A stretch of DNA of 64,000 bases. Origin: Antedon mediterranea. Its lineage: Eukaryota > Echinodermata > Crinoidea > Comatulida > Antedonidae. Shown here piece after piece: positions 10,172-22,565 of the stretch. How positions within the stretch are numbered: the stretch's first letter is position 1; the number at the start of each line of letters is the position of its first letter. The notes beneath the pieces are model-generated. The model saw only the letters and a program-made list of their open reading frames with translations, did no database searches and was not told where the DNA came from. Where the stretch lies: assembly GCF_964355755.1 (NCBI RefSeq), contig NC_092674.1, positions 17,117,001-17,181,000 on the forward strand. The letters are read 5' to 3'. The position numbers and the translations under genes were made by a program.

Positions 10172-11989
10172 TTAATATCTGACTTCTCCACACATGTTTC
10201 ACACATTCACAACAATGATAAGATTTTGCCAACAGACAACATCTTTTTACAAATTCTCTCGACTTAGTATTAAATTCATTTGAAAAAGATCTTCTAGTAG
10301 TAGCTGTATTTATGTCGAACGTGTGCTTGCATTTAAGGTAGGAGAAGAAGTTTATTTTATGCTATAAATCAGCATTTAAAAGTTTTGAAAATTGTTTGGC
10401 CTAGCTAGCCTAGCCAATGTCATGTTATGTATGGCATATGTGGTAAGCCCCATGCCAGCCCCGCGAAACCAGTTGGCCTGCTCGTATTTGTCGTTATATG
10501 GTAGGCCTTTTTTTATTAGTAACAATAGGCCTAGAGATGCATTTGTTAGCCCATTCTACTATGGTGTTGTTATTTACATTGTTTGCACACTATGCTATAG
10601 GCCCTAAAAAATGATGATAATTTATATTATTAATATTATTACAGTAGTATTAATATTATCATTTATTAGTTAGGCCTAGCTAAGCTATGTAAGGTACTAC
10701 TATATAGTATAGTTACTTTAGTACTACTACTAGCCTAGTAGTTTAGTATTATTAGCCCCTACTAGGCCTAGCTATATTAATTATTATTAACAAACAAAGG
10801 TAGGATTTTCTCTGTGCCACTCTTTTAGTTAGCCTAGATCTTTGTTTTCCAATGGGCCTGCTGCTAGTGCTAGTATATTTTTAGGGCTCCCTTTTGGCCT
10901 AGACTTTTTTATTTATTTAATATTTTAACAATCCTACTACTACTACTAGTAGTAAGTAGGCCTAGTTAGTAATTGTAATAGATGAATTTTTCGTTTAAAG
11001 TGAGCTATTCTTCAAAATTTAATTTTGATGCAAAAAATGTTAATATTAATTTTTTTAAATAGATTTTAACCCTAAATTTAAACAATATAAAACAATTAAT
11101 CACCGTGGTATGACAAAACAAACTAAATAAAGCTATGTCTACCCTTCTATGATATAGAAAAACAATTTAACTTTTATAATGATTGTTTATTGTATTATTA
11201 TTTGTAAGTGTAGGCTTCAACTCTTTGATCCAAATCATTCGTTTAATTAGACAATCAATTGTATTTGTGGATTTAGATAAGATTCTCAAATAACTTGATT
11301 GCATAAAAGGAAATGCTCTGAATCAAAGAGTATACATTAATAAACAAAGACTATTCAATTACATCAAATTTATGTTGTAATGCTGCCTTTGTAAATTGTT
11401 TTTAATTTCGTAAAACAAAAAAACATTATTTATAATTCATAAAAGTGTGTATAATAATATTTTCTTAATTCTTAATTCAGATAAGAAAATTAATTTGTTC
11501 TTAGTAGATATGTTTTAATGCTACATTTGATTCATTTTATTGATATTTTATTTACATTTAAAGTCTTGGTCTACTATTAATTATCACTTGAGAAATTTCA
11601 ACCCACCGATATTTTATTTAGATCTAATTTTCTTATAACTACAGCCATTTACTACAACTGCATGGTGCACAGTGGCATTATACGGTAACATTTTGTTTTA
11701 TCATATATTTTAATTTACATTATATTCTTGCCTTTGATCAGTTTCTTTAGTTTTCTTAAGACCAACCTTTCAGCGGAGTGAAGATACACACCTGCTGCAG
11801 TAATATTATTTAACAAGACCAACCACAAGTGTCTAAATCTTGATGCTGTACTTCAAGATGCCTTGAAGGAGGTGTGAAAGGTGGACGGAAACACCAACAA
11901 TGAATGTGATGTCTTGGGCTCTCTGGACACATCGCCTGCATACAGAACCCAGAAAAAACCAGTGCTAGATGATTAAGGTTAGAGTAGTT

Positions 11990-13977
11990 ACCTTGCCAAG
12001 AGACTCCACTTCTTCTTTGGAATTTATTCGCCTTTACCTTAACAGGTTCAATCCAGGTATTACTGTTTATTTGGTATCCACTTAATCTTTAAACCTATCT
12101 ATTTATTTTTTGAATTATTTAATCATTATGAATGTTTTTTTTTTCTCTCAGGTGAGCGTGTTAGCAACTTACATTTCCAGGCTTACATGATTTTAATGGA
12201 CTTGTTCGATGGAACGCAAACCGGGCACTAGATGCTACCCAGTCTGGAGCACCCATCCTCCAGTACATATAGTGGGCTGCACCAGCGTGCTCTCAACAAA
12301 CTAGCAAAGCAAATGATTGGAAAAAAAGTGTACAAAAGTTTTATCATCCCAAAAAAGTACACCGGAGGACTCATCGGAGTGGAGTACCTGTACAACCAGT
12401 CGAACAAAGTGCTCGAAACTCAATTTCCTGTCAAAACAGATACCATTTATGATGAAGACTTTGATGAAGAAATTTACACTTTTGATGTTGATGAAGGGTA
12501 TGATGACAAGACTCAACCAGACTACAAACCACCTAAGCGTTGTTTTAAACCTCGAAATGCTAAAGAACCCTCACCACCCCAGCTGGAGCCCTTGCCTTCA
12601 TGTGACGATAATGATGATGATGATGGTGAAGGAAAAGCAGCCCTTTTATGACACAGTGAGTTAAATTTGTATCATTAGCTTCTACCTCACGAATTTTGTT
12701 TCTGTTTTGAAATACAATGCACGAGTCTGATTATATATTTTGTTTTCATATTTTACAATTTAGGAACTTGAGGATTCCACTGGACCGGACAGCATTCCAG
12801 GCTACGCCAAAGTTGAAGCCCTGGCAGACTACCTTATGCAGTTTAAGGAAGACAGTGGAGTGATAAGTCAAAGTCATGCTGAACATGTCGCAAAGTTGTA
12901 GAACAACCTGGATGCTTATGACAAAACCATTAAGCGCAAAGCACGGCATCAAGATTACCTGACGAAAGGCAGGTTCAAGAAAAGTAAAACTACTTCCGTA
13001 ATACCTGGTGTTGAAAGCACTCGACGGTAAGGCAGTTTCCAGCGTTTTTTACTTTGTTGCATGATGTGTCTTAAATCTAACTTGTTTCTTTGGTTTTTTT
13101 TAAAAAGATGCTTCTTAGGTCAGAACACCGGGCCAGCTCAGTGGCCGGACTGCAATCGATATATGGAGTGCATTATTACAAAACTATGTGAAGCGTATCC
13201 ATCTACCGTATCTATCGAAGGTAAACGTTTCCAGCGCTGGCCGCTCATTACCAAAGGCTACAAGAACATTCGTCGGAAAGTGCTATCGAATGGACACCTG
13301 ATGTTGTTTGCTAAGCTTCAGTTGATGGAGATAAATCGTACGACACTCATCCAGTGGTGAGTTTTTACTTGTTATTGATTGTTATTTTACGCTACAGTAA
13401 ATACATTAAAGTTTTTAAATACTGTGTTTGATTTATTTTCAACAGGTACAACAGAACGTCAAAGAAGCAAGAGCGGCAAGTGTTGGAATCTGGCATCTCA
13501 GCAACAATACCCAAACTTGTCTCTGATAAAACCCTACTTGAACCTTTAACCAAGCCAGCGGTGCTAAACGTTCATACAAGCGCTCCATCTTTCACATTTG
13601 TCCTACCGAAAAACACTTCCGGCCTAGCGACTCTAGGAAACAGACCGTCGATCCCAGTTCCAGGCGAGATAGCAAAACCACCACCATCAGTCCCTGAGGC
13701 TAGCAGTACTCGGATTCTTAGAACTACCCTCTTGTACAGAAAACGAGTGGCTAAAGACATATCGGAAGGGAAACCGATCAAAATATACAAACCAAGAACG
13801 TCTGCGATTGTGTGCTCAAAGTGTAAGCAACCAAGATTAAATAAGAACTACACTCAGTACTATGGAAATTGGTATTGTGCTGCAACATCTGATGTGACTT
13901 TTAAAGAATGGAAATCGGCTATGGTTGCCATCCGTCGCCTTCGTCAAGAGAGGGAAAAAAAGCAGCAAAAAGAATGA
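11990..13977 (+). pseudogene. Same spliced transposon-like pseudogene, unit 2
   Basis: Exons fall at ~11990-12056, 12152-12655, 12764-13026, 13108-13356 and 13446-13977. Stops, frameshift and splice sites are identical to unit 1, so the gene was already dead when the unit was amplified. The poly(A) signal is at 14157-14162. Confidence 0.7.
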
Positions 13978-15291
13978 TTCCAAATGATTGTTGTAGCCAT
14001 GGATAGTTTTTATACTGTTTCGTATATCTTCAATTTTTCTTTGTTCTGTGATTTTATATTCACTTTTTACAAAATATTTGTATTTTATGCAATTTGGCCA
14101 TTGGGCCACCATATCTAATGGTATTCTGAATGTGCAGTAAAGTTAAGAAGAATAATAATAAAAAAAAGTTTTTAATGCTGCCAAATCCAAAGAGCAATGA
14201 TTAATGTTGTAAATTATTTTGTAATTTTTATAAATTACATTCAGTTTTAATTATTACATTATAATTTACATTATATCATTCATTGCACTTTGTATTTGAA
14301 GGTCCCAAGCCCTTACAAAAAAGCAGAGGGGAAACTTTTGCAGTTGAGTGTACATTAAAAGGTGAATTCTATATTCTTGTCAAGACTATTTCCTTAGTAG
14401 TGTAAATTCTCAAATATTTTATATTTATTTCAAGAGCAATTCCACTACAATTCATTTTGATGTGAATCAAATAATTCATTCCACCAATTCTAATAATATA
14501 TTTTGATAATAACTCATACTATAGAGGTTATTATCCAGTAACCTTTAGTGTTACTCCTCTTACAGTTACACATATCCTATGATAGGCTACAGTACCATGT
14601 GGCCTAGAAAAAAAGCCCCAGACAAAGTTAACGGTAATTTTGTCTCAATTTTTTAAAAAGGCTAACTTATCAAACTACTTGGAATATGGTTGGCCAATCA
14701 GAAGTCAGGGTGGGTTTTTTAAATAGTTACATAGTAACATAATTATATATACAATTTTGATTGACAATTGTTCACACCCTAAAAACACAACAAAAAACGT
14801 CTCGTCATATTAAAAGAACTAACAATTAATACAACATACATATTGTAGTCGAATTTACCGTGTTTTAAAAAACAAAATTCATGTACTGTAGTACAAGGAT
14901 TTTTTTCGAAAATTGGATAAAAAAATGTCGACTTTCTCAACTTTTAACAAAAAATTTAAGTCTTATTATTCTATTATTTAATATTGTTATTCATTTAATA
15001 CATCTATCATGTGATAAACCCCTAAAATTGACAGTTTTTAGTATGCCGGTATTCAAAACAACCTCCTAGATTCTTGGGTCCCATTGGCCAATTGTCTAGT
15101 TTCCTCATTATCTAATGACCCAGTCCAATTCAGTTTTAATGACCCCACATGGCTCTGTCCATTTCTTGTCCATTTATTTTTGCGTTCTTTACCGTTTCGA
15201 GTGAGAAGATTGAGTTGTACCCTTTGCGCTACAAATAACTCAATGTGTGCTGTAGAATTGGAACATGAGTTGTTCAATTCAATGGCCTAAT

Positions 15292-15377
15292 TTGACCAAT
15301 CAGAGCACTGAGAGCACTGATGACGTCACTACAGTGTTCAAATTGTTGAACAATCAGAGCACTGGAAAGTGACGTAA
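15292..15377 (+). promoter_or_regulatory. CCAAT + CRE promoter-like module, unit 3
   Basis: Same bases as the module at 4880-4965, shifted by 10,412, with the CRE palindrome at 15321-15328. Function inferred only. Confidence 0.45.
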
Positions 15378-17195
15378 TTAATATCTGACTTCTCCACACA
15401 TGTTTCACACATTCACAACAATGATAAGATTTTGCCAACAGACAACATCTTTTTACAAATTCTCTCGACTTAGTATTAAATTCATTTGAAAAAGATCTTC
15501 TAGTAGTAGCTGTATTTATGTCGAACGTGTGCTTGCATTTAAGGTAGGAGAAGAAGTTTATTTTATGCTATAAATCAGCATTTAAAAGTTTTGAAAATTG
15601 TTTGGCCTAGCTAGCCTAGCCAATGTCATGTTATGTATGGCATATGTGGTAAGCCCCATGCCAGCCCCGCGAAACCAGTTGGCCTGCTCGTATTTGTCGT
15701 TATATGGTAGGCCTTTTTTTATTAGTAACAATAGGCCTAGAGATGCATTTGTTAGCCCATTCTACTATGGTGTTGTTATTTACATTGTTTGCACACTATG
15801 CTATAGGCCCTAAAAAATGATGATAATTTATATTATTAATATTATTACAGTAGTATTAATATTATCATTTATTAGTTAGGCCTAGCTAAGCTATGTAAGG
15901 TACTACTATATAGTATAGTTACTTTAGTACTACTACTAGCCTAGTAGTTTAGTATTATTAGCCCCTACTAGGCCTAGCTATATTAATTATTATTAACAAA
16001 CAAAGGTAGGATTTTCTCTGTGCCACTCTTTTAGTTAGCCTAGATCTTTGTTTTCCAATGGGCCTGCTGCTAGTGCTAGTATATTTTTAGGGCTCCCTTT
16101 TGGCCTAGACTTTTTTATTTATTTAATATTTTAACAATCCTACTACTACTACTAGTAGTAAGTAGGCCTAGTTAGTAATTGTAATAGATGAATTTTTCGT
16201 TTAAAGTGAGCTATTCTTCAAAATTTAATTTTGATGCAAAAAATGTTAATATTAATTTTTTTAAATAGATTTTAACCCTAAATTTAAACAATATAAAACA
16301 ATTAATCACCGTGGTATGACAAAACAAACTAAATAAAGCTATGTCTACCCTTCTATGATATAGAAAAACAATTTAACTTTTATAATGATTGTTTATTGTA
16401 TTATTATTTGTAAGTGTAGGCTTCAACTCTTTGATCCAAATCATTCGTTTAATTAGACAATCAATTGTATTTGTGGATTTAGATAAGATTCTCAAATAAC
16501 TTGATTGCATAAAAGGAAATGCTCTGAATCAAAGAGTATACATTAATAAACAAAGACTATTCAATTACATCAAATTTATGTTGTAATGCTGCCTTTGTAA
16601 ATTGTTTTTAATTTCGTAAAACAAAAAAACATTATTTATAATTCATAAAAGTGTGTATAATAATATTTTCTTAATTCTTAATTCAGATAAGAAAATTAAT
16701 TTGTTCTTAGTAGATATGTTTTAATGCTACATTTGATTCATTTTATTGATATTTTATTTACATTTAAAGTCTTGGTCTACTATTAATTATCACTTGAGAA
16801 ATTTCAACCCACCGATATTTTATTTAGATCTAATTTTCTTATAACTACAGCCATTTACTACAACTGCATGGTGCACAGTGGCATTATACGGTAACATTTT
16901 GTTTTATCATATATTTTAATTTACATTATATTCTTGCCTTTGATCAGTTTCTTTAGTTTTCTTAAGACCAACCTTTCAGCGGAGTGAAGATACACACCTG
17001 CTGCAGTAATATTATTTAACAAGACCAACCACAAGTGTCTAAATCTTGATGCTGTACTTCAAGATGCCTTGAAGGAGGTGTGAAAGGTGGACGGAAACAC
17101 CAACAATGAATGTGATGTCTTGGGCTCTCTGGACACATCGCCTGCATACAGAACCCAGAAAAAACCAGTGCTAGATGATTAAGGTTAGAGTAGTT

Positions 17196-19183
17196 ACCTT
17201 GCCAAGAGACTCCACTTCTTCTTTGGAATTTATTCGCCTTTACCTTAACAGGTTCAATCCAGGTATTACTGTTTATTTGGTATCCACTTAATCTTTAAAC
17301 CTATCTATTTATTTTTTGAATTATTTAATCATTATGAATGTTTTTTTTTTCTCTCAGGTGAGCGTGTTAGCAACTTACATTTCCAGGCTTACATGATTTT
17401 AATGGACTTGTTCGATGGAACGCAAACCGGGCACTAGATGCTACCCAGTCTGGAGCACCCATCCTCCAGTACATATAGTGGGCTGCACCAGCGTGCTCTC
17501 AACAAACTAGCAAAGCAAATGATTGGAAAAAAAGTGTACAAAAGTTTTATCATCCCAAAAAAGTACACCGGAGGACTCATCGGAGTGGAGTACCTGTACA
17601 ACCAGTCGAACAAAGTGCTCGAAACTCAATTTCCTGTCAAAACAGATACCATTTATGATGAAGACTTTGATGAAGAAATTTACACTTTTGATGTTGATGA
17701 AGGGTATGATGACAAGACTCAACCAGACTACAAACCACCTAAGCGTTGTTTTAAACCTCGAAATGCTAAAGAACCCTCACCACCCCAGCTGGAGCCCTTG
17801 CCTTCATGTGACGATAATGATGATGATGATGGTGAAGGAAAAGCAGCCCTTTTATGACACAGTGAGTTAAATTTGTATCATTAGCTTCTACCTCACGAAT
17901 TTTGTTTCTGTTTTGAAATACAATGCACGAGTCTGATTATATATTTTGTTTTCATATTTTACAATTTAGGAACTTGAGGATTCCACTGGACCGGACAGCA
18001 TTCCAGGCTACGCCAAAGTTGAAGCCCTGGCAGACTACCTTATGCAGTTTAAGGAAGACAGTGGAGTGATAAGTCAAAGTCATGCTGAACATGTCGCAAA
18101 GTTGTAGAACAACCTGGATGCTTATGACAAAACCATTAAGCGCAAAGCACGGCATCAAGATTACCTGACGAAAGGCAGGTTCAAGAAAAGTAAAACTACT
18201 TCCGTAATACCTGGTGTTGAAAGCACTCGACGGTAAGGCAGTTTCCAGCGTTTTTTACTTTGTTGCATGATGTGTCTTAAATCTAACTTGTTTCTTTGGT
18301 TTTTTTTAAAAAGATGCTTCTTAGGTCAGAACACCGGGCCAGCTCAGTGGCCGGACTGCAATCGATATATGGAGTGCATTATTACAAAACTATGTGAAGC
18401 GTATCCATCTACCGTATCTATCGAAGGTAAACGTTTCCAGCGCTGGCCGCTCATTACCAAAGGCTACAAGAACATTCGTCGGAAAGTGCTATCGAATGGA
18501 CACCTGATGTTGTTTGCTAAGCTTCAGTTGATGGAGATAAATCGTACGACACTCATCCAGTGGTGAGTTTTTACTTGTTATTGATTGTTATTTTACGCTA
18601 CAGTAAATACATTAAAGTTTTTAAATACTGTGTTTGATTTATTTTCAACAGGTACAACAGAACGTCAAAGAAGCAAGAGCGGCAAGTGTTGGAATCTGGC
18701 ATCTCAGCAACAATACCCAAACTTGTCTCTGATAAAACCCTACTTGAACCTTTAACCAAGCCAGCGGTGCTAAACGTTCATACAAGCGCTCCATCTTTCA
18801 CATTTGTCCTACCGAAAAACACTTCCGGCCTAGCGACTCTAGGAAACAGACCGTCGATCCCAGTTCCAGGCGAGATAGCAAAACCACCACCATCAGTCCC
18901 TGAGGCTAGCAGTACTCGGATTCTTAGAACTACCCTCTTGTACAGAAAACGAGTGGCTAAAGACATATCGGAAGGGAAACCGATCAAAATATACAAACCA
19001 AGAACGTCTGCGATTGTGTGCTCAAAGTGTAAGCAACCAAGATTAAATAAGAACTACACTCAGTACTATGGAAATTGGTATTGTGCTGCAACATCTGATG
19101 TGACTTTTAAAGAATGGAAATCGGCTATGGTTGCCATCCGTCGCCTTCGTCAAGAGAGGGAAAAAAAGCAGCAAAAAGAATGA
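17196..19183 (+). pseudogene. Same spliced transposon-like pseudogene, unit 3
   Basis: Exons fall at ~17196-17262, 17358-17861, 17970-18232, 18314-18562 and 18652-19183. All lesions are shared with units 1 and 2. The poly(A) signal is at 19363-19368. Confidence 0.7.
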
Positions 19184-20434
19184 TTCCAAATGATTGTTGT
19201 AGCCATGGATAGTTTTTATACTGTTTCGTATATCTTCAATTTTTCTTTGTTCTGTGATTTTATATTCACTTTTTACAAAATATTTGTATTTTATGCAATT
19301 TGGCCATTGGGCCACCATATCTAATGGTATTCTGAATGTGCAGTAAAGTTAAGAAGAATAATAATAAAAAAAAGTTTTTAATGCTGCCAAATCCAAAGAG
19401 CAATGATTAATGTTGTAAATTATTTTGTAATTTTTATAAATTACATTCAGTTTTAATTATTACATTATAATTTACATTATATCATTCATTGCACTTTGTA
19501 TTTGAAGGTCCCAAGCCCTTACAAAAAAGCAGAGGGGAAACTTTTGCAGTTGAGTGTACATTAAAAGGTGAATTCTATATTCTTGTCAAGACTATTTCCT
19601 TAGTAGTGTAAATTCTCAAATATTTTATATTTATTTCAAGAGCAATTCCACTACAATTCATTTTGATGTGAATCAAATAATTCATTCCACCAATTCTAAT
19701 AATATATTTTGATAATAACTCATACTATAGAGGTTATTATCCAGTAACCTTTAGTGTTACTCCTCTTACAGTTACACATATCCTATGATAGGCTACAGTA
19801 CCATGTGGCCTAGAAAAAAAGCCCCAGACAAAGTTAACGGTAATTTTGTCTCAATTTTTTAAAAAGGCTAACTTATCAAACTACTTGGAATATGGTTGGC
19901 CAATCAGAAGTCAGGGTGGGTTTTTTAAATAGTTACATAGTAACATAATTATATATACAATTTTGATTGACAATTGTTCACACCCTAAAAACACAACAAA
20001 AAACGTCTCGTCATATTAAAAGAACTAACAATTAATACAACATACATATTGTAGTCGAATTTACCGTGTTTTAAAAAACAAAATTCATGTACTGTAGTAC
20101 AAGGATTTTTTTCGAAAATTGGATAAAAAAATGTCGACTTTCTCAACTTTTAACAAAAAATTTAAGTCTTATTATTCTATTATTTAATATTGTTATTCAT
20201 TTAATACATCTATCATGTGATAAACCCCTAAAATTGACAGTTTTTAGTATGCCGGTATTCAAAACAACCTCCTAGATTCTTGGGTCCCATTGGCCAATTG
20301 TCTAGTTTCCTCATTATCTAATGACCCAGTCCAATTCAGTTTTAATGACCCCACATGGCTCTGTCCATTTCTTGTCCATTTATTTTTGCGTTCTTTACCG
20401 TTTCGAGTGAGAAGATTGAGTTGTACCCTTTGCG

Positions 20435-21560
20435 CAGGGAAATTTTCGAAAAATGGCCAAATTTTGATCCTTTTATTTTTTGAATTAACTAGTTACTATG
20501 GCTCTATAAGATGATGTTAGCACAATATATTTCCATAAATGGCAATATTATAGCATAATTTTTGAATTTTAAACAAATTTTGACAATTTTTCGAGAAAAA
20601 AAATCCTATAGTCCCCCGCTGGGAAATTTTTAGAAAAATGGCCAAATTTCGACCCTTTTATTTCTTGACATAACTAGTTAACTAGGCTCCATAAGATGAT
20701 GTTAACACAATATATGCGCATAAATGGCAATATTATAGCCTAATTATAGAATTTTGAAAATTGGAAATTTTTGCCATTTTTCGAAAAAATTCCTATGGTC
20801 CCCCGCAGGGAAATTTTCGCAAAAATGGGCAAACTTCAAACCTTTTATTAATCGCGTGGACGCAACTCTACAGGTCACTATGTCGGTCGGTCTGTCGGTC
20901 TGTCTGTCGGTCCGGTATCACTTTGCGTTTTGTCGCTTTTCTGTACCTTTTGAACTGTTTTGATGTACAGAAAAGTTTTAAATTACATTACTTTTTGAAA
21001 GTTCATTTATTTCTGAGAGCATGCAACTTATTGTTGTTGGCCTTGTTTTTTGACACAACGAGTTACTATGGCTCTAGATGATGTTAACACAATATATGTG
21101 CATAAATGGCAATATTATAGCCTAATTATAGAATTTAAAAAGGTGTAAATTTGGGTCGTTTTCCAAAAAAATCGTATGGTCCCCCGTAGGGAAATTGTCG
21201 CAAAAATGGCGAAATTTCAAACCTTTTATTTTTTGACATAACTAGTTTCTATGGCTCTATAAGTTGATATTTCCACAACATATGTGCATAAATGGCAATA
21301 TTATAGTCTAATTATTGAATTTTAAAAGGTGGAAATTTTGGTCATTTTGCGAAAAAAATTCCTATGGTCCGCCGCAGGGAAATTTTCGCAAAAACGGCGA
21401 AAGTTCAAACCTTTTATTTTTGACATAACTAGTTACTATATCTCTATAAGATGATGTTAACACAACATATGTGCATAAATGGCAATATTATAGTCTAATT
21501 ATTGAATTTAAAAAAGTGTAAATTTTCGCAATTTTTCGAAAAAAAAATCTTATATTCCTA
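20435..21560 (-). repeat. Satellite A array, inverted orientation
   Basis: About five ~200-bp units read on the minus strand, each with the CAGGGAAATTTTCG foldback centre, ACTAGTTACTATGGCTCTAT and AATGGCAATATTATAG. They begin directly at the end of the 5.2-kb triplication. One unit is interrupted by the insertion at about 20850-21050. Confidence 0.85.
20850..21050. repeat. Insertion with a GGTC/TGTC microsatellite inside satellite A
   Basis: Within one satellite A monomer, ~200 bases of unrelated sequence appear: CGCGTGGACGCAACTCTACA, then a GTC-rich run (20880-20915) of mixed GGTC/TGTC units, then AT-rich DNA up to the point where ACGAGTTACTATGGCTC resumes. The two frames that read through it reflect only its lack of stops. 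It may be the end of a small DNA transposon, but I see no clear terminal repeats. Confidence 0.55.
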
Positions 21561-21760
21561 ATAATATAATTTCCACTTTCTAAAATTCAAAAATTATGCC
21601 ATAATATTGCCATTTATTCAAATATATTGTGCTAACATCATTTTATAGAGCCATACGTAACTAGTTATGTAAAAAAATAAAAGGGTCGAAATTTGGACAT
21701 TTTTCGAAAATTTTCTCCATTTTTTCAAAAAATTTCAACAACAAGACTACACACAATATA
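21561..21760 (+). repeat. Satellite A, one monomer, forward orientation
   Basis: TTTCCACTTTCTAAAATTC, ATAATATTGCCATTTATTC and CATTTTATAGAGCCATACG run in the opposite direction to the preceding array, so the orientation switches near 21550. The right end is degenerate. Confidence 0.75.
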
Positions 21761-22565
21761 CTGCTTATTCCTTATTTTTATTTCCTCTTTTAAGCTGTCA
21801 AACCTGTGATGCATGTAGCTTGTGGCGTTTCTAGTAAGAAACAGACAAATATAAATGCCTATGTTAACATACAGCAGTACCATGTTATAACGAATCATGC
21901 AAATAACAACAATTTAAAGACGATCCCTGTCGTCTTAGTAACGTCAAAACTCTCAATGTACAGCCCTCTATCGGCTTACACAGAACAACGTATATGTGTA
22001 ATAAATCACAATACTGTATATATAAACACTTAAATAATTCTCTGTAAATTACACTTGAGATGCTGATTACATAATATAAATGCCTCCCTTACTGTACAAG
22101 ACAGATATGGCCTACAATTGTTATATCAACATTAACACATTGAAATTAATGAACGTCTTGACCAGCCTCGTGACAACAATGATGTAGTACTGTAGGCTAT
22201 CTGGCCTAACCTCCTAGCCTAGCTGTTCATATCATCATAGGCAACGAGTAGGAGAAGGCTTAGGGCCTTTCCAACTACTATAAATCAACTCATTAATATC
22301 ATTCTAAAGTTAATAATAAACCAGATGCTCAACCTAAAACCTATGGTCTTTCTTCGCATAACAATTTTATAATAGTATATTATCAGACGCCTATGACAGA
22401 TGGTCTCATCCTTGCGACCATTTTATGTCTCCTCCTAAAACAACCTTTGGCGCGCACATGTCTTATTCCCAAAAAACAGGGATCATCTAAAAAACTTGCA
22501 CATGAACGAAAAACAATGTTGAAATGAAATGCGCCCTCTATATAAATATACATATAGGACCTTAC
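21761..22565. other. Non-satellite spacer between satellite A blocks
   Basis: No repeat unit, RNA gene or protein family is recognised. The 75-residue frame at 21806 and the minus frame at 22383 show no domain or codon signal. The region contains ordinary AT-rich DNA with a few AGGCCT words. Confidence 0.5.

Larger units (their letters stand above)
4813..20430. repeat. Head-to-tail triplication of a 5,206-bp unit
   Basis: Units are 4813-10018, 10019-15224 and 15225-20430, followed by TGCG at 20431-20434, the same four bases that open each unit. All corresponding features are offset by exactly 5,206 and 10,412 bases, and the translated frames are identical in all three copies, so there are no indels and probably few or no substitutions. 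Each unit carries a promoter-like module, a long AT-rich intron-like region, a five-exon broken gene and a poly(A) signal. This is either a very recent amplification or an assembly duplication. The sequence alone cannot decide. Confidence 0.95.

Noticed and set aside
20754-21081. Frames rich in SVGLSVCLSVR
   Set aside because: Translation of the GGTC/TGTC microsatellite inserted in satellite A.
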